DNA of 37,773 nucleotides from JBCCAG01 sp050330955. GTDB lineage: Bacteria; Cyanobacteriota; Cyanobacteriia; CAKZMO01. How positions within the stretch are numbered: position 1 is the stretch's first letter; every line of letters begins with the position of its first letter. A program made the translations under genes and the position numbers. Under the pieces are notes generated by a model. The model was not told where the DNA came from. It searched no databases and saw nothing but the letters and a program-made list of their open reading frames with translations. This document shows positions 1 to 6,421 of this stretch, one piece after another. The stretch lies in assembly GCA_050330955.1 (NCBI GenBank), contig JBHJHJ010000038.1, positions 1 through 37,773 of the forward strand. The letters are read 5' to 3'.

Positions 1-139
1 CGAAGCCGGTGCCTTTGTCTAGGGCGTAAACGCTGACCTGGTGCCCCAAGGCGGTGAGGGCGGCGGCGAGTTCCAGGGTGTGGATGACGCTGCCGCGAGG
101 TTTGGTGGAGTAGGTCAATAGGGCGATGCGGAGCGGCAT
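1..139 (-). CDS. MSMEG_0565-type glycosyltransferase, N-terminal fragment
   Basis: The reverse strand from 139 to the window edge encodes 46 residues starting MPLRIALLTYSTKPRGSVIH, followed by a LELAAALTALGHQVSVYALD segment. This is the start of a GT-B (GT4-like) glycosyltransferase: the first beta strand, a Gly-containing loop, then the helix in which the acceptor domain begins. The rest lies outside the window. It is the last gene visible in the nitrilase cluster, 92 nt after the AIR-synthase-like gene and in the same direction. A glycosyltransferase of the MSMEG_0565 family is a regular member of this cluster. The family call rests on the short N-terminus plus context, so the substrate is unknown. 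Confidence 0.75.
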   Translation of the reverse strand, partial: MPLRIALLTYSTKPRGSVIHTLELAAALTALGHQVSVYALDKGTGF

Positions 140-231
140 GGGGAAATACATAGGGGCGGGTTTGGCTAAAATCTATTGGGCTTGCCTTTTCGTAGCGGCT
201 AAACCCGCCCGGACATGGGGCAATTTGGGTA

Positions 232-1245
232 TCAAGAGCGGGCGAATCCCGTCAAAGCCTGCCGGCGCAAGTCCCAGAAGGGCATAGATTCTGCCCCTAG
301 CCTCAGGGTAAGGGCGCGATCGCTGGTCGGTTCCGGCACGCTGGTCACCTGACCCACAGCCGCACAAACCAAATCTCGGGAGCGAAACAGCGCCTGCACA
401 TCAGCGACCTGCTCGGGCCGTACGCTGAGGATGAAGCCGTAGCTGGGAAAGCTCAGCAGCCAGCGCACCAGCGGCACCGCCCTTGGGCAGGGCACCGCTC
501 CTAAATCCAGCCAGGCCCCGACACCAGAGGTTTCCAGCAGCATAAGCAGCGTCCCAATGAGGCCGCCCATACTGATGTCCTTGCCTGCATCACACCACCC
601 CCGCTCAGCGATCGCGGGCAGCAGGGCTAGGTTATCCCTCAGAGTGCTGCCGTCTTTATGTGTGGCGGCGTTCCAAAAGGGATAGTCGGGATGGGCCTGC
701 CCGTCTAGGTCTACCGCCACCAGCAGCACGTCGTCAGGCCGAGCGTTAAAGCTGGTGATTAGGTGGGTGGCCTGGCCCAGGATGGCTACAGCTAGGGCAT
801 CGTAGGGGCTGTGGTGGTTGGAGTGCCCCCCGACGATAGGCACCCCAAAGGTGCGGGAAGCCGCCGTCATCCCTTCCCACAGTGGGGCGGCATTCTCGGC
901 GGTCTGGCTCCACAGGGCGTCCACCACCGCCAGGGGACGGCCCCCCATGGCATAGATGTCGCTGACGTTCACCATCACGGCGCACCACCCCGCAAACCAG
1001 GGCTCGCGCTGAACGAGCTGCGGCCAAAGCCCCTCAGCCGCCAGCAGCAGGTAGCCGTCATCTTGAGGAATGGCGGCGCAGTCGTCTCCCAAGGCAATGG
1101 CCTCGTGAGTCTGGGGGTGGGGCACCCACTGCCCAAGCTGACGGGCCGCAGTCTGGATGTCCTGTTTATGCTGGAGGCTAACTGCCTGCTGCAGTTCCGC
1201 GACGATTTTGCTTAGCATGTCAGGTGGTTGGGCCTGCCTGGTCAT
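232..1245 (-). CDS. Sll0787-family AIR synthase-like protein
   Basis: The 337-residue protein has the PurM/SelD/HypE (AIR synthase) fold. The N-terminal ATP-binding half carries GDDCAAIP (near residue 52) and VMVNVSDIYAMGGRPLAVVD (near 90-110). A DISMGGLIGTLLMLLETSGVGA segment lies in the C-terminal half. AIR-synthase-fold enzymes activate oxygen or nitrogen groups with ATP; the substrate of this family is not known. It sits 36 nt after the acetyltransferase gene, within the Nit1C cluster, where Sll0787 homologues are standard. The start at 1245 gives MTRQAQPPDML; an internal Met at residue 10 is possible. Family assignment is confident, biochemical role unknown. Confidence 0.88.
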   Translation of the reverse strand: MTRQAQPPDMLSKIVAELQQAVSLQHKQDIQTAARQLGQWVPHPQTHEAIALGDDCAAIPQDDGYLLLAAEGLWPQLVQREPWFAGWCAVMVNVSDIYAMGGRPLAVVDALWSQTAENAAPLWEGMTAASRTFGVPIVGGHSNHHSPYDALAVAILGQATHLITSFNARPDDVLLVAVDLDGQAHPDYPFWNAATHKDGSTLRDNLALLPAIAERGWCDAGKDISMGGLIGTLLMLLETSGVGAWLDLGAVPCPRAVPLVRWLLSFPSYGFILSVRPEQVADVQALFRSRDLVCAAVGQVTSVPEPTSDRALTLRLGAESMPFWDLRRQALTGFARS

Positions 1246-1281
1246 TCCACACGTTAGTTCCGCACATGATACGGCTTGGCC

Positions 1282-1803
1282 TCACGACGCCAGAACTGCG
1301 CAGCCCGGTGGGTCAAACCGTGACTCGATGCAGGGGGGATAAGCTGCCAAGTCAGCTTCCATCAAATGATGGGGCTGCCCCTGAATGCTTAAACTCTCCA
1401 GCGATCGCCAGTGGAGGCGGCGGAAGAAGCGCACGTTTTGGGTTTGGACGGTGGCTAAAAAGCGATCGCACCCCCAAGCGTTGGCCGTAGTCACGGCCTT
1501 CACAATTAGCCCTTTACCGATGCGGCCCACGCGCCGGTAGTCGAAGTGTACCCCCAGCCGCCCGCCGTACCACTGGCGCGGCGCGGTTTCGTAGATGCGC
1601 ACTACCCCCACCACTGAGGGCAGCGCTAGCAGCGGAGAGTCAGTCTGCAGGGCCACGATGGGGTAGGCCGCCGCGTCTATTTCGTCGATGTCGCTACCCT
1701 CGAACAGCTTTTGCTCGTGACAAAAAATGGTCTCTCTGAGGGCGTAGTAGGCCTGAATGTTTCTCGGCGATCGGGCCAGCTCGAACCGGTAGCGGTGGGC
1801 CAT
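1282..1803 (-). CDS. MSMEG_0567/Sll0786-family GNAT N-acetyltransferase
   Basis: The 173-residue protein matches the GNAT fold. It has an N-terminal ARSPRNIQAYYALRETIFCHEQ helix, a central VVGVVRIYET strand, the acetyl-CoA pyrophosphate loop RVGRIGKG (near residue 90), and a terminal NVRFFRRLHWRSL motif typical of GNAT enzymes. It is a conserved member of the nitrogen-starvation nitrilase cluster and presumably acylates a small molecule made by the neighbouring enzymes, which is inference. The start at 1803 is supported by an AAGGA ribosome-binding sequence about seven bases upstream. The gene lies between a hairpin repeat (1905-1980) upstream and the AIR-synthase-like gene downstream. Confidence 0.88.
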   Translation of the reverse strand: MAHRYRFELARSPRNIQAYYALRETIFCHEQKLFEGSDIDEIDAAAYPIVALQTDSPLLALPSVVGVVRIYETAPRQWYGGRLGVHFDYRRVGRIGKGLIVKAVTTANAWGCDRFLATVQTQNVRFFRRLHWRSLESLSIQGQPHHLMEADLAAYPPCIESRFDPPGCAVLAS

Positions 1804-1904
1804 GGGGTTTTCCTTTCGGTCTTAACTCAATGGTGGGGTTATGCACATTCTGCGGACATGGCAGTAGGCGTGTTCCGTGCTTTTTGGAAAGCCCCCATCC
1901 CTAG

Positions 1905-1980
1905 CCCTTCCCCCAACTTTGAGGGAAGGGAACCAGACCCCCCTCTCCCAAGATTGGGAGAGGGGCTGGGGGAGAGGGCC
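1905..1980. repeat. double hairpin small dispersed repeat
   Basis: Two perfect stem-loops stand in tandem. CCCTTCCC (1905-1912) pairs with GGGAAGGG (1923-1930). CCCTCTCCCA (1941-1950) pairs with TGGGAGAGGG (1955-1964) across a 4-nt AGAT loop. A further GGGGGAGAGGG follows to 1978. The element fills the spacer between the radical SAM and acetyltransferase genes. It has the look of the non-autonomous, GC-rich small dispersed repeats common in filamentous cyanobacteria. Transcribed in the operon, it would form stable RNA hairpins that could influence processing or decay. There is no U-tract, so it is not a classic terminator. Confidence 0.8.
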
Positions 1981-2013
1981 TGGACTGCGCTTGACTCATC
2001 AATGCTCAGCCTC

Positions 2014-3162
2014 TCATTCAAAAAGAGACAGCGCCGAGCAGGCCCCGCACTTGCCGCAGCCCGCCTTCATTGCGACCGACGACATGCCCGAGCGGTGCAG
2101 CTTGTCCCCCACAGCCCCATAAACCGCCGCCATAAACTCGCTGGAAGGGGCGGGATGTTGCTCTAGGGGCGTGCCCGTAATCGGCACAAACGGCACCACA
2201 AAGGGATAAACCCCCGCGTCAATCAGGCGATCGCAAGCCGAGACGAGGGTCTCGACGGTGTCTCCCAGCCCTGCCAGCAGATAGGTGCTCACCTGCCCCC
2301 AGCCAAACACCTTAACGGCGGCGGCAAACGCCTCAAAGTATCGAGACACGGGTATCTCAGCTTTACCGGGCATAATTCTGGCCCGCACCACTGGGTCCAC
2401 GGCTTCCAGATGCATGCCCAGGCTATCAACGCCGGCGGCTTTCATGCGGCCAAACCAGGCGAAGTCGTCCGGCGGCTCGCACTGGGCCTGAATGGGGAGG
2501 TCGACCCGGGCCTTGACGGCAGCGGCACAGGCCGTCAAATGGGATGCCCCCCGGTCTGGCGTGCTGGGGGTGCCCGTGGTCATTACCATGTGGGTGACCC
2601 CATCTAGGGCGACCGCCGCCGCCGCCACCTCGGCCAACTGCTCGGGGTGCTTGCGGGCCACGGTGCGCCCCGCCGTGAGGGACTGCTCGATGGCGCAGAA
2701 CTGGCAGGCGGTGGCGGGGTCGCGGTAGCGCTTGCACATCTGCAGCACGGTGGTAGCCAGCACATCGCGGCTGTGGAGCAGGGCGATTTTCCAGTAGGGG
2801 GTGCCGTCAGCCGTGGTCAGGTCATAGAACTTGGGCCGTGGGGGGAAGGCGATCGCTGCCCCTATGTCTTCTATCTGATCGTCACGCCTAAGATTACCGG
2901 CTTGGTGATTGTTGATTGGGTGCTCAGCAGGTGGGGGTCCGGTGATCCACTCAACGCTTTTCAGCTCGCTGCCCTGAAGGAAGTAGGGGGACTGGGTCGC
3001 GGTTCCCGTATAGATGGGCACCATCACCGTGGTGCCGTCGATGGTGACGGCCTTATGGTCAGAAGGGCCAGCTCCGCCGCGCCGACCCTCTGCACCGGCC
3101 GAGGCGCCACTGATTCTCAGGCCTCGGGACTGCAGATCGGTAATCAGTTGCTGCTTATTCAT
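2014..3162 (-). CDS. MSMEG_0568/Sll0785-family radical SAM protein
   Basis: I start this 382-residue protein at 3162 (MNKQQLITDL), because that ATG overlaps the nitrilase stop in ATGAATAA, a coupling arrangement. A longer reading to 3255 would overlap the nitrilase gene by 101 nt. Cys143, Cys153 and Cys156 form the likely [4Fe-4S] site, spaced C-X9-C-X2-C instead of the usual C-X3-C-X2-C. A TIM-barrel follows, including MVMTTGTPSTPDRG (glycine-rich, SAM-contacting type) and GWGQVSTYLLAGLGDT. The last 15 residues hold Cys369, Cys372 and Cys375 (GCGKCGACS), possibly a second metal site. Homologues occur in essentially every Nit1C cluster; the reaction is unknown. Confidence 0.9.
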   Translation of the reverse strand: MNKQQLITDLQSRGLRISGASAGAEGRRGGAGPSDHKAVTIDGTTVMVPIYTGTATQSPYFLQGSELKSVEWITGPPPAEHPINNHQAGNLRRDDQIEDIGAAIAFPPRPKFYDLTTADGTPYWKIALLHSRDVLATTVLQMCKRYRDPATACQFCAIEQSLTAGRTVARKHPEQLAEVAAAAVALDGVTHMVMTTGTPSTPDRGASHLTACAAAVKARVDLPIQAQCEPPDDFAWFGRMKAAGVDSLGMHLEAVDPVVRARIMPGKAEIPVSRYFEAFAAAVKVFGWGQVSTYLLAGLGDTVETLVSACDRLIDAGVYPFVVPFVPITGTPLEQHPAPSSEFMAAVYGAVGDKLHRSGMSSVAMKAGCGKCGACSALSLFE

Positions 3163-4201
3163 GGGCGTCAGAGTTAAGGGGTCTAAGCGAGTCGGGCTCA
3201 GCAGGGTCTCGCGTCTCTGCAGACTGAGATGAGGGGCTGCCCCCGTTGCTCCCATAGGAATTTGGGGGGATGACAGCGGCCTGCAGCGGCGTCCAAGCGT
3301 CGCTATTGAGCTGCACTTTGAGCAGGTCGGGTCGGGAATAGTGGCCCACCGAATCCATCATTCGCTTGCGTTTGATAATTAAAGTAAAATCTAGGTCGGC
3401 GATCGCCACCCCTTCGCCCTCTAAAATTGGCTCGCACAGCGGTACGCCCTCGGGGCTAATGATGGCGGTGTAGCACCCCCCGCTCAGCACCTTCTGCAGC
3501 CGCTCATCCGGGGTGATCTGATGGCGCTGCTCCGGCGTCAGCCAGCCGGTGGCATTAACCACAAAGCAGCCCGACTCCAGCGCATGGTGCCGCAGGGTCA
3601 CTTCCATCTGATCCGCAAAAATTTGCCCTACCATCGATCCGGGAAACTGGCCGCAGTGAATCTGTTCGTGCTGCGCCATCAGGGCATATCGCGCCAAGGG
3701 ATTGTAGTGCTCCCAGCAGGCCAGCGCCCCCACGCGGCCTACGGCAGTGGTCACCACCCTCAGCCCAGCGCCGTCCCCCTGCCCCCAACCCATGCGCTCG
3801 TGAAACGTGGGGGTAATCTTGCGGCGCTTGAGCAGCAGGGTGCCGTCGGCGTCAAACAGGAGCTGGGTGTTGTAAAGCGACCCTTCTTCGCGCTCATTCA
3901 CCCCCAGCACTACCACCATCTCGTAGGAGCGAGCGGCGCGGCTCACCGCGTCGGTAACGGGACCAGGCACGGTGACCGCCTGCTCGTACAGCCGCATGTG
4001 CTCCTTTCCCATCAGCACGGGGGGCTGGATGAAAGAGAAGTAGGGGTAGTACGGGATAAAGGTCTCTGGAAAGACAATCAGCTGCGCCCCTTCCTGGGCC
4101 GCGTGGGCGATCGCCTCCAGCACTTTTTCTGTGGTTCCGTCCCGGTCAAACAGTACGGGGCTGATCTGAGCCGCTGCGGCGCGGATGGTCTGGTTAGTCA
4201 T
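3155..4201 (-). CDS. Nit6803-type nitrilase (Nit1)
   Basis: This is a 348-residue carbon-nitrogen hydrolase that converts nitriles to carboxylic acids and ammonia. The catalytic triad is visible: Glu46 (FPETFIPYYPYF), Lys128 (RRKITPTFHER) and Cys162 (GALACWEHYNPLARY). The order and spacing agree with the Synechocystis enzyme Nit6803, offset by seven residues from its published E53/K135/C169. Length also fits the family. A Ser/Asn/Pro-rich tail of about 40 residues follows the core. The gene is second in the cluster, 113 nt after the MSMEG_0572-family gene, and its stop overlaps the radical SAM start by 8 nt. Nit1C clusters have been linked to nitrile or cyanide nitrogen use. Confidence 0.95.
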   Translation of the reverse strand: MTNQTIRAAAAQISPVLFDRDGTTEKVLEAIAHAAQEGAQLIVFPETFIPYYPYFSFIQPPVLMGKEHMRLYEQAVTVPGPVTDAVSRAARSYEMVVVLGVNEREEGSLYNTQLLFDADGTLLLKRRKITPTFHERMGWGQGDGAGLRVVTTAVGRVGALACWEHYNPLARYALMAQHEQIHCGQFPGSMVGQIFADQMEVTLRHHALESGCFVVNATGWLTPEQRHQITPDERLQKVLSGGCYTAIISPEGVPLCEPILEGEGVAIADLDFTLIIKRKRMMDSVGHYSRPDLLKVQLNSDAWTPLQAAVIPPNSYGSNGGSPSSQSAETRDPAEPDSLRPLNSDAHE

Positions 4202-4229
4202 GGTGAGGAAAAGACTGGCAAGGGCTGCC

Positions 4230-4318
4230 CCCCCTTGAGGGGGGTAAGGGGGATGTCCTCCCCCTCGGGGGGATTAGAGGGGGGTCACTTCCCCTCGGGG
4301 GGATTAGAGGGGGGTCAC
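4230..4318. repeat. tandem GC-rich hairpin repeat overlapping a stop codon
   Basis: A 28-bp unit occurs twice without mismatch, at 4261-4288 and 4291-4318 (period 30). A related C-tract/G-tract hairpin lies at 4230-4252. On the gene strand each unit reads GTGACCCCCCTCTAATCCCC and then a short G-run. The TGA stop codon of the MSMEG_0572-family gene (4315-4317) is the TGA inside the upstream copy. The array fills the spacer before the nitrilase gene. It resembles a small non-autonomous repeat that inserts at or duplicates from a TGA, and the spacer near ctaD shows the same layout. Confidence 0.8.
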
Positions 4319-4797
4319 GTCGTCCAGGTATCGAGGATGAAGGCCCCTTCCTTGCGGTGAACCAGCACAATGTCTAGAACATCCAGAGGATTGATGGGCT
4401 TTATGCCAGGGATTAAGGAAGGCTCACCGTGACCGTACAGGGCTTGAAGAGCGAAACGACAGGCATAGACCTTGCCGCCCTCTTCCATAATCTTTACGAT
4501 TTGGTCGTTCATCGCCAGATGACCAGGGAACGCGCCGTCTCCCAGCTTGGGAAAGCCCCGCTGCACCCCCAGCGTCACGCCAGGACCATAGAGCAACACT
4601 GAGGTATCAAAGCCCTTGCGAATCAGCCGCGTAGCCTGCAGCAGGTTGACGAGGCCGATGGATCCCTCAAAAGCTACAGTGTGGAACGTGACAAGCGCTT
4701 TCTCCCCCGGTTCCGCCTGGACGTCAGGAAATACTTTTTCTTCGTAGTCGACAAAAAAGTCGCCAGCTTTGTGCGCTGGGGTAGTTACTTCAGGCAT
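4315..4797 (-). CDS. MSMEG_0572/Sll0783-family nitrogen-starvation protein
   Basis: This 160-residue soluble protein contains LVTFHTVAFEGSIGLVNLLQATRLIRKGFDTSVLLYGPGVTLGVQRGF and GGKVYACRFALQALYG, which resemble the DsrE/DsrF sulfur-carrier-like alpha/beta fold. It belongs to the family of Sll0783, one of the genes most strongly induced on nitrogen starvation in Synechocystis and reported to matter for polyhydroxybutyrate accumulation. It is the first gene of the cluster. A canonical NtcA promoter lies upstream (box 4902-4915, -10 at 4874-4879), giving a predicted leader of about 70 nt. The conserved Cys in VYACRFAL may be functional. Its molecular activity is unknown. Confidence 0.92.
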   Translation of the reverse strand: MPEVTTPAHKAGDFFVDYEEKVFPDVQAEPGEKALVTFHTVAFEGSIGLVNLLQATRLIRKGFDTSVLLYGPGVTLGVQRGFPKLGDGAFPGHLAMNDQIVKIMEEGGKVYACRFALQALYGHGEPSLIPGIKPINPLDVLDIVLVHRKEGAFILDTWTT

Positions 4798-4830
4798 GAA
4801 AAAATCCTCTAAGGTTGCAAATCAGCAGTG

Positions 4831-4855
4831 AGATCTGTAGTGGGCCAGATCTGTA
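4831..4855. promoter_or_regulatory. direct repeat in the cluster leader
   Basis: AGATCTGTA occurs at 4831-4839 and again at 4847-4855, a 16-bp period. Extending the match gives AGATCTGTAGTG versus AGATCTGTAATG. The pair lies just downstream of the predicted transcription start of the cluster (about 4867), where a bound protein would block or modulate transcription. The neighbouring LuxR-type regulator is an obvious candidate binder, but that is inference. Confidence 0.4.
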
Positions 4856-4873
4856 ATGAACCCGTTATGCAGC

Positions 4874-4915
4874 ACCTTAAGGGGGATAAACGACGGTCCA
4901 AGTATCGGCTGCTAC
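4874..4915 (-). promoter_or_regulatory. NtcA-activated promoter of the nitrilase cluster
   Basis: On the minus strand a perfect NtcA box, GTAGCAGCCGATAC (GTA-N8-TAC, 4902-4915), is followed after exactly 22 nt by TAAGGT (TAN3T, 4874-4879). This is the textbook class II NtcA-activated promoter layout. Transcription would start near 4867, about 70 nt before the MSMEG_0572-family start codon. It agrees with the known nitrogen-starvation induction of this cluster in Synechocystis. Confidence 0.88.
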
Positions 4916-5014
4916 AAAACGAGTCAGTCTGTACTAACCGATAGTCGGGGGCCCATTAGACCAAAGTTTTGACCGTCTAGCCTGTTAGTTTTGGTAGTTT
5001 GCTCAGAAGTCAGA

Positions 5015-6172
5015 CTAAATCCACCCCCGGACAGCGGCCTCGTAGACCGCCTGGTATCGATTTTTTGCCTTTAGTTTGGTGATGCTGTTATTAATGTGAA
5101 ACTTAACCGTGCTCTGGCTGATGTGCAGCGCTTCAGCAATGTCGCGATCGCGCCGGCCTTGGCCCAGGAGCGCTAAGATTTCCTGCTCGCGGTCTGAGAG
5201 CACCTGCTGGGAGGCACCGGCAGCATTGATATCGCTGTATGGGACAGATAGGTTGACCTGCAGCAAAACGCCCTGGCTATCAGGGACGAGCTGTAGCGTT
5301 CCTCGACAGGTCATCACGAACCGCTGTAGTGGGCTGAGGTATCTCAGCACCGACGCCAGTGAGTTCTGGCCCCCGGTCGCCACAATCGCGTCTAGCGTGA
5401 GCGTATCTGCGCCGTAGGTCAACCGGCAGGGGGTGCTTTGCACCTGAGTGAGTCGTTCTGCAACGCGGAGCACCAGGTATGCGTTTGAGGGGGCGATCGC
5501 CTGCTCGGTGCCTACCAGCGTCAGCTGGGCCGGGGTAATGACGGCGGCGAGCCATTCGGAGAGCACCCAGTTGAGACCAGAACGGAGAATAGGGGATGCA
5601 GTCCCGGGTTGAGCCTGCATGGCTGCGTCAAGACCAACGGCGGTCGCCATGCAAAGCACCTGCAGCACCTCCAAAAACTCCGCCGCCATCACCTCACGAC
5701 TGAAGGCCACTAGCACGCCGATAACCCGATTCTGTGAGATCAGCGGATACCCTGCAAAGCCTTGAAGCTCATTGGCGATCGCCCAGTCACGGTCTTTCAC
5801 CCAGGACTCTTGGGTGAGCTGATTACTGAGAAACGGGACGCGATTCTGGGCAATCTTGCCGACTTTGTAGGCCCCCATGGGAACCCGAGCGAAGTCACCG
5901 TCTAACCGGGTGTGGAGGCCGGAAGACGCCACCAGCTTGAGCGACATCTGGCTAGGCTCAACAATCCATAGCCTGGCAAAGGCGCAGCCAAACTGCTCCA
6001 CCAGGGCCTCGGTGACGTGATGGGCGATAAATTCGCTATCCAGTCGGCCCGAGAACCCCTGTGCAATCTGATTGATCTGCTGAAGATCAAACAGCAGTCG
6101 AGTTGAGTTTAACTCGGGTAGAGGCGTGGCGCTGGCCTCAACGGATGAGTTCATAGGAGCCAAGAAGGACAT
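5015..6172 (-). CDS. GAF-domain LuxR-type transcriptional regulator
   Basis: The 385-residue protein has a GAF-like sensor module at about residues 38-185 (FGCAFARLWIVEPS; GFAGYPLISQNRVIGVLVAFSRE). A middle module follows at about 200-315, and a LuxR/FixJ helix-turn-helix at about 323-385 (LSDREQEILALLGQG, IAEALHISQSTVKFHINN). The middle part ends GVLLQVNLSVPYS, faintly like a degenerate GHKL ATPase fold; that is speculative. No membrane segment or receiver domain is seen. It lies between the nitrilase cluster (217 nt downstream, same strand) and the divergent flavoenzyme gene, so it probably regulates one or both. The nearest NtcA box (6210-6223) lies 37 nt upstream but is aligned for the opposite gene. 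Confidence 0.88.
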   Translation of the reverse strand: MSFLAPMNSSVEASATPLPELNSTRLLFDLQQINQIAQGFSGRLDSEFIAHHVTEALVEQFGCAFARLWIVEPSQMSLKLVASSGLHTRLDGDFARVPMGAYKVGKIAQNRVPFLSNQLTQESWVKDRDWAIANELQGFAGYPLISQNRVIGVLVAFSREVMAAEFLEVLQVLCMATAVGLDAAMQAQPGTASPILRSGLNWVLSEWLAAVITPAQLTLVGTEQAIAPSNAYLVLRVAERLTQVQSTPCRLTYGADTLTLDAIVATGGQNSLASVLRYLSPLQRFVMTCRGTLQLVPDSQGVLLQVNLSVPYSDINAAGASQQVLSDREQEILALLGQGRRDRDIAEALHISQSTVKFHINNSITKLKAKNRYQAVYEAAVRGWI

Positions 6173-6209
6173 CGTGCTACCAGTTGAGCGGAAATGGGCG
6201 AATCTCTCT

Positions 6210-6251
6210 GTATTATTGGGTACGGTTATGGTGACTTGGACGAAATAAGCT
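6210..6251 (+). promoter_or_regulatory. NtcA-activated promoter, distal, for the flavoenzyme
   Basis: The perfect NtcA box GTATTATTGGGTAC (6210-6223) is followed after exactly 22 nt by TAAGCT (TAN3T, 6246-6251) on the plus strand. Transcription would start near 6258, about 160 nt before the flavin oxidoreductase. Read toward the LuxR gene, no TAN3T is found at 21-23 nt, so the plus direction is favoured. The palindromic box could still affect the regulator's own promoter. Confidence 0.8.
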
Positions 6252-6343
6252 GTTTTTTTTGAGAGGTTACTTCGTAATTCTTACGGCCCATGGGAGCTCA
6301 TGAGCCGCTCAAACCTATTCTTACTGATAAATTCACCTGCTTT

Positions 6344-6385
6344 GTAGTCTAAGTTACCTGATGCCTGGGTGTCACGGTCTACGGT
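6344..6385 (+). promoter_or_regulatory. NtcA-activated promoter, proximal, for the flavoenzyme
   Basis: A third perfect NtcA box, GTAGTCTAAGTTAC (6344-6357), is followed after exactly 22 nt by TACGGT (TAN3T, 6380-6385). The predicted start near 6392 leaves a leader of about 30 nt. Together with the distal box this makes a tandem NtcA promoter for the flavin oxidoreductase. Confidence 0.82.
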
Positions 6386-6421
6386 GCCAATGGAGCTACA
6401 GGAGCGAGCTAACGCGGAGAT

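Noticed and set aside
1905..1980. rho-independent terminator inside the nitrilase cluster
   Set aside because: The stems have no following T-tract on the gene strand, and downstream genes belong to the same conserved cluster.
2647..3177. plus-strand open frame across the radical SAM gene
   Set aside because: It is antisense to a conserved cluster member and its protein has no recognisable pattern.
3163..3255. Upstream start for the radical SAM gene at 3255
   Set aside because: The extra 31 residues would overlap the nitrilase gene by 101 nt; the ATG at 3162 forms an ATGAATAA overlap typical of coupled genes.
4230..4318. possible CRISPR array
   Set aside because: Only two identical units with a 2-nt gap; no spacers and no cas genes. 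It is a short GC-rich repeat.
3521..4360. 279-residue open frame on the plus strand opposite the nitrilase
   Set aside because: It is antisense to a gene with a complete catalytic triad, has low-complexity composition (Gly/His/Arg), and no start context.
6173..6223. NtcA promoter driving the LuxR gene from the box at 6210-6223
   Set aside because: On the minus strand no TAN3T occurs 21-23 nt from the box, whereas the plus orientation has an exact match.
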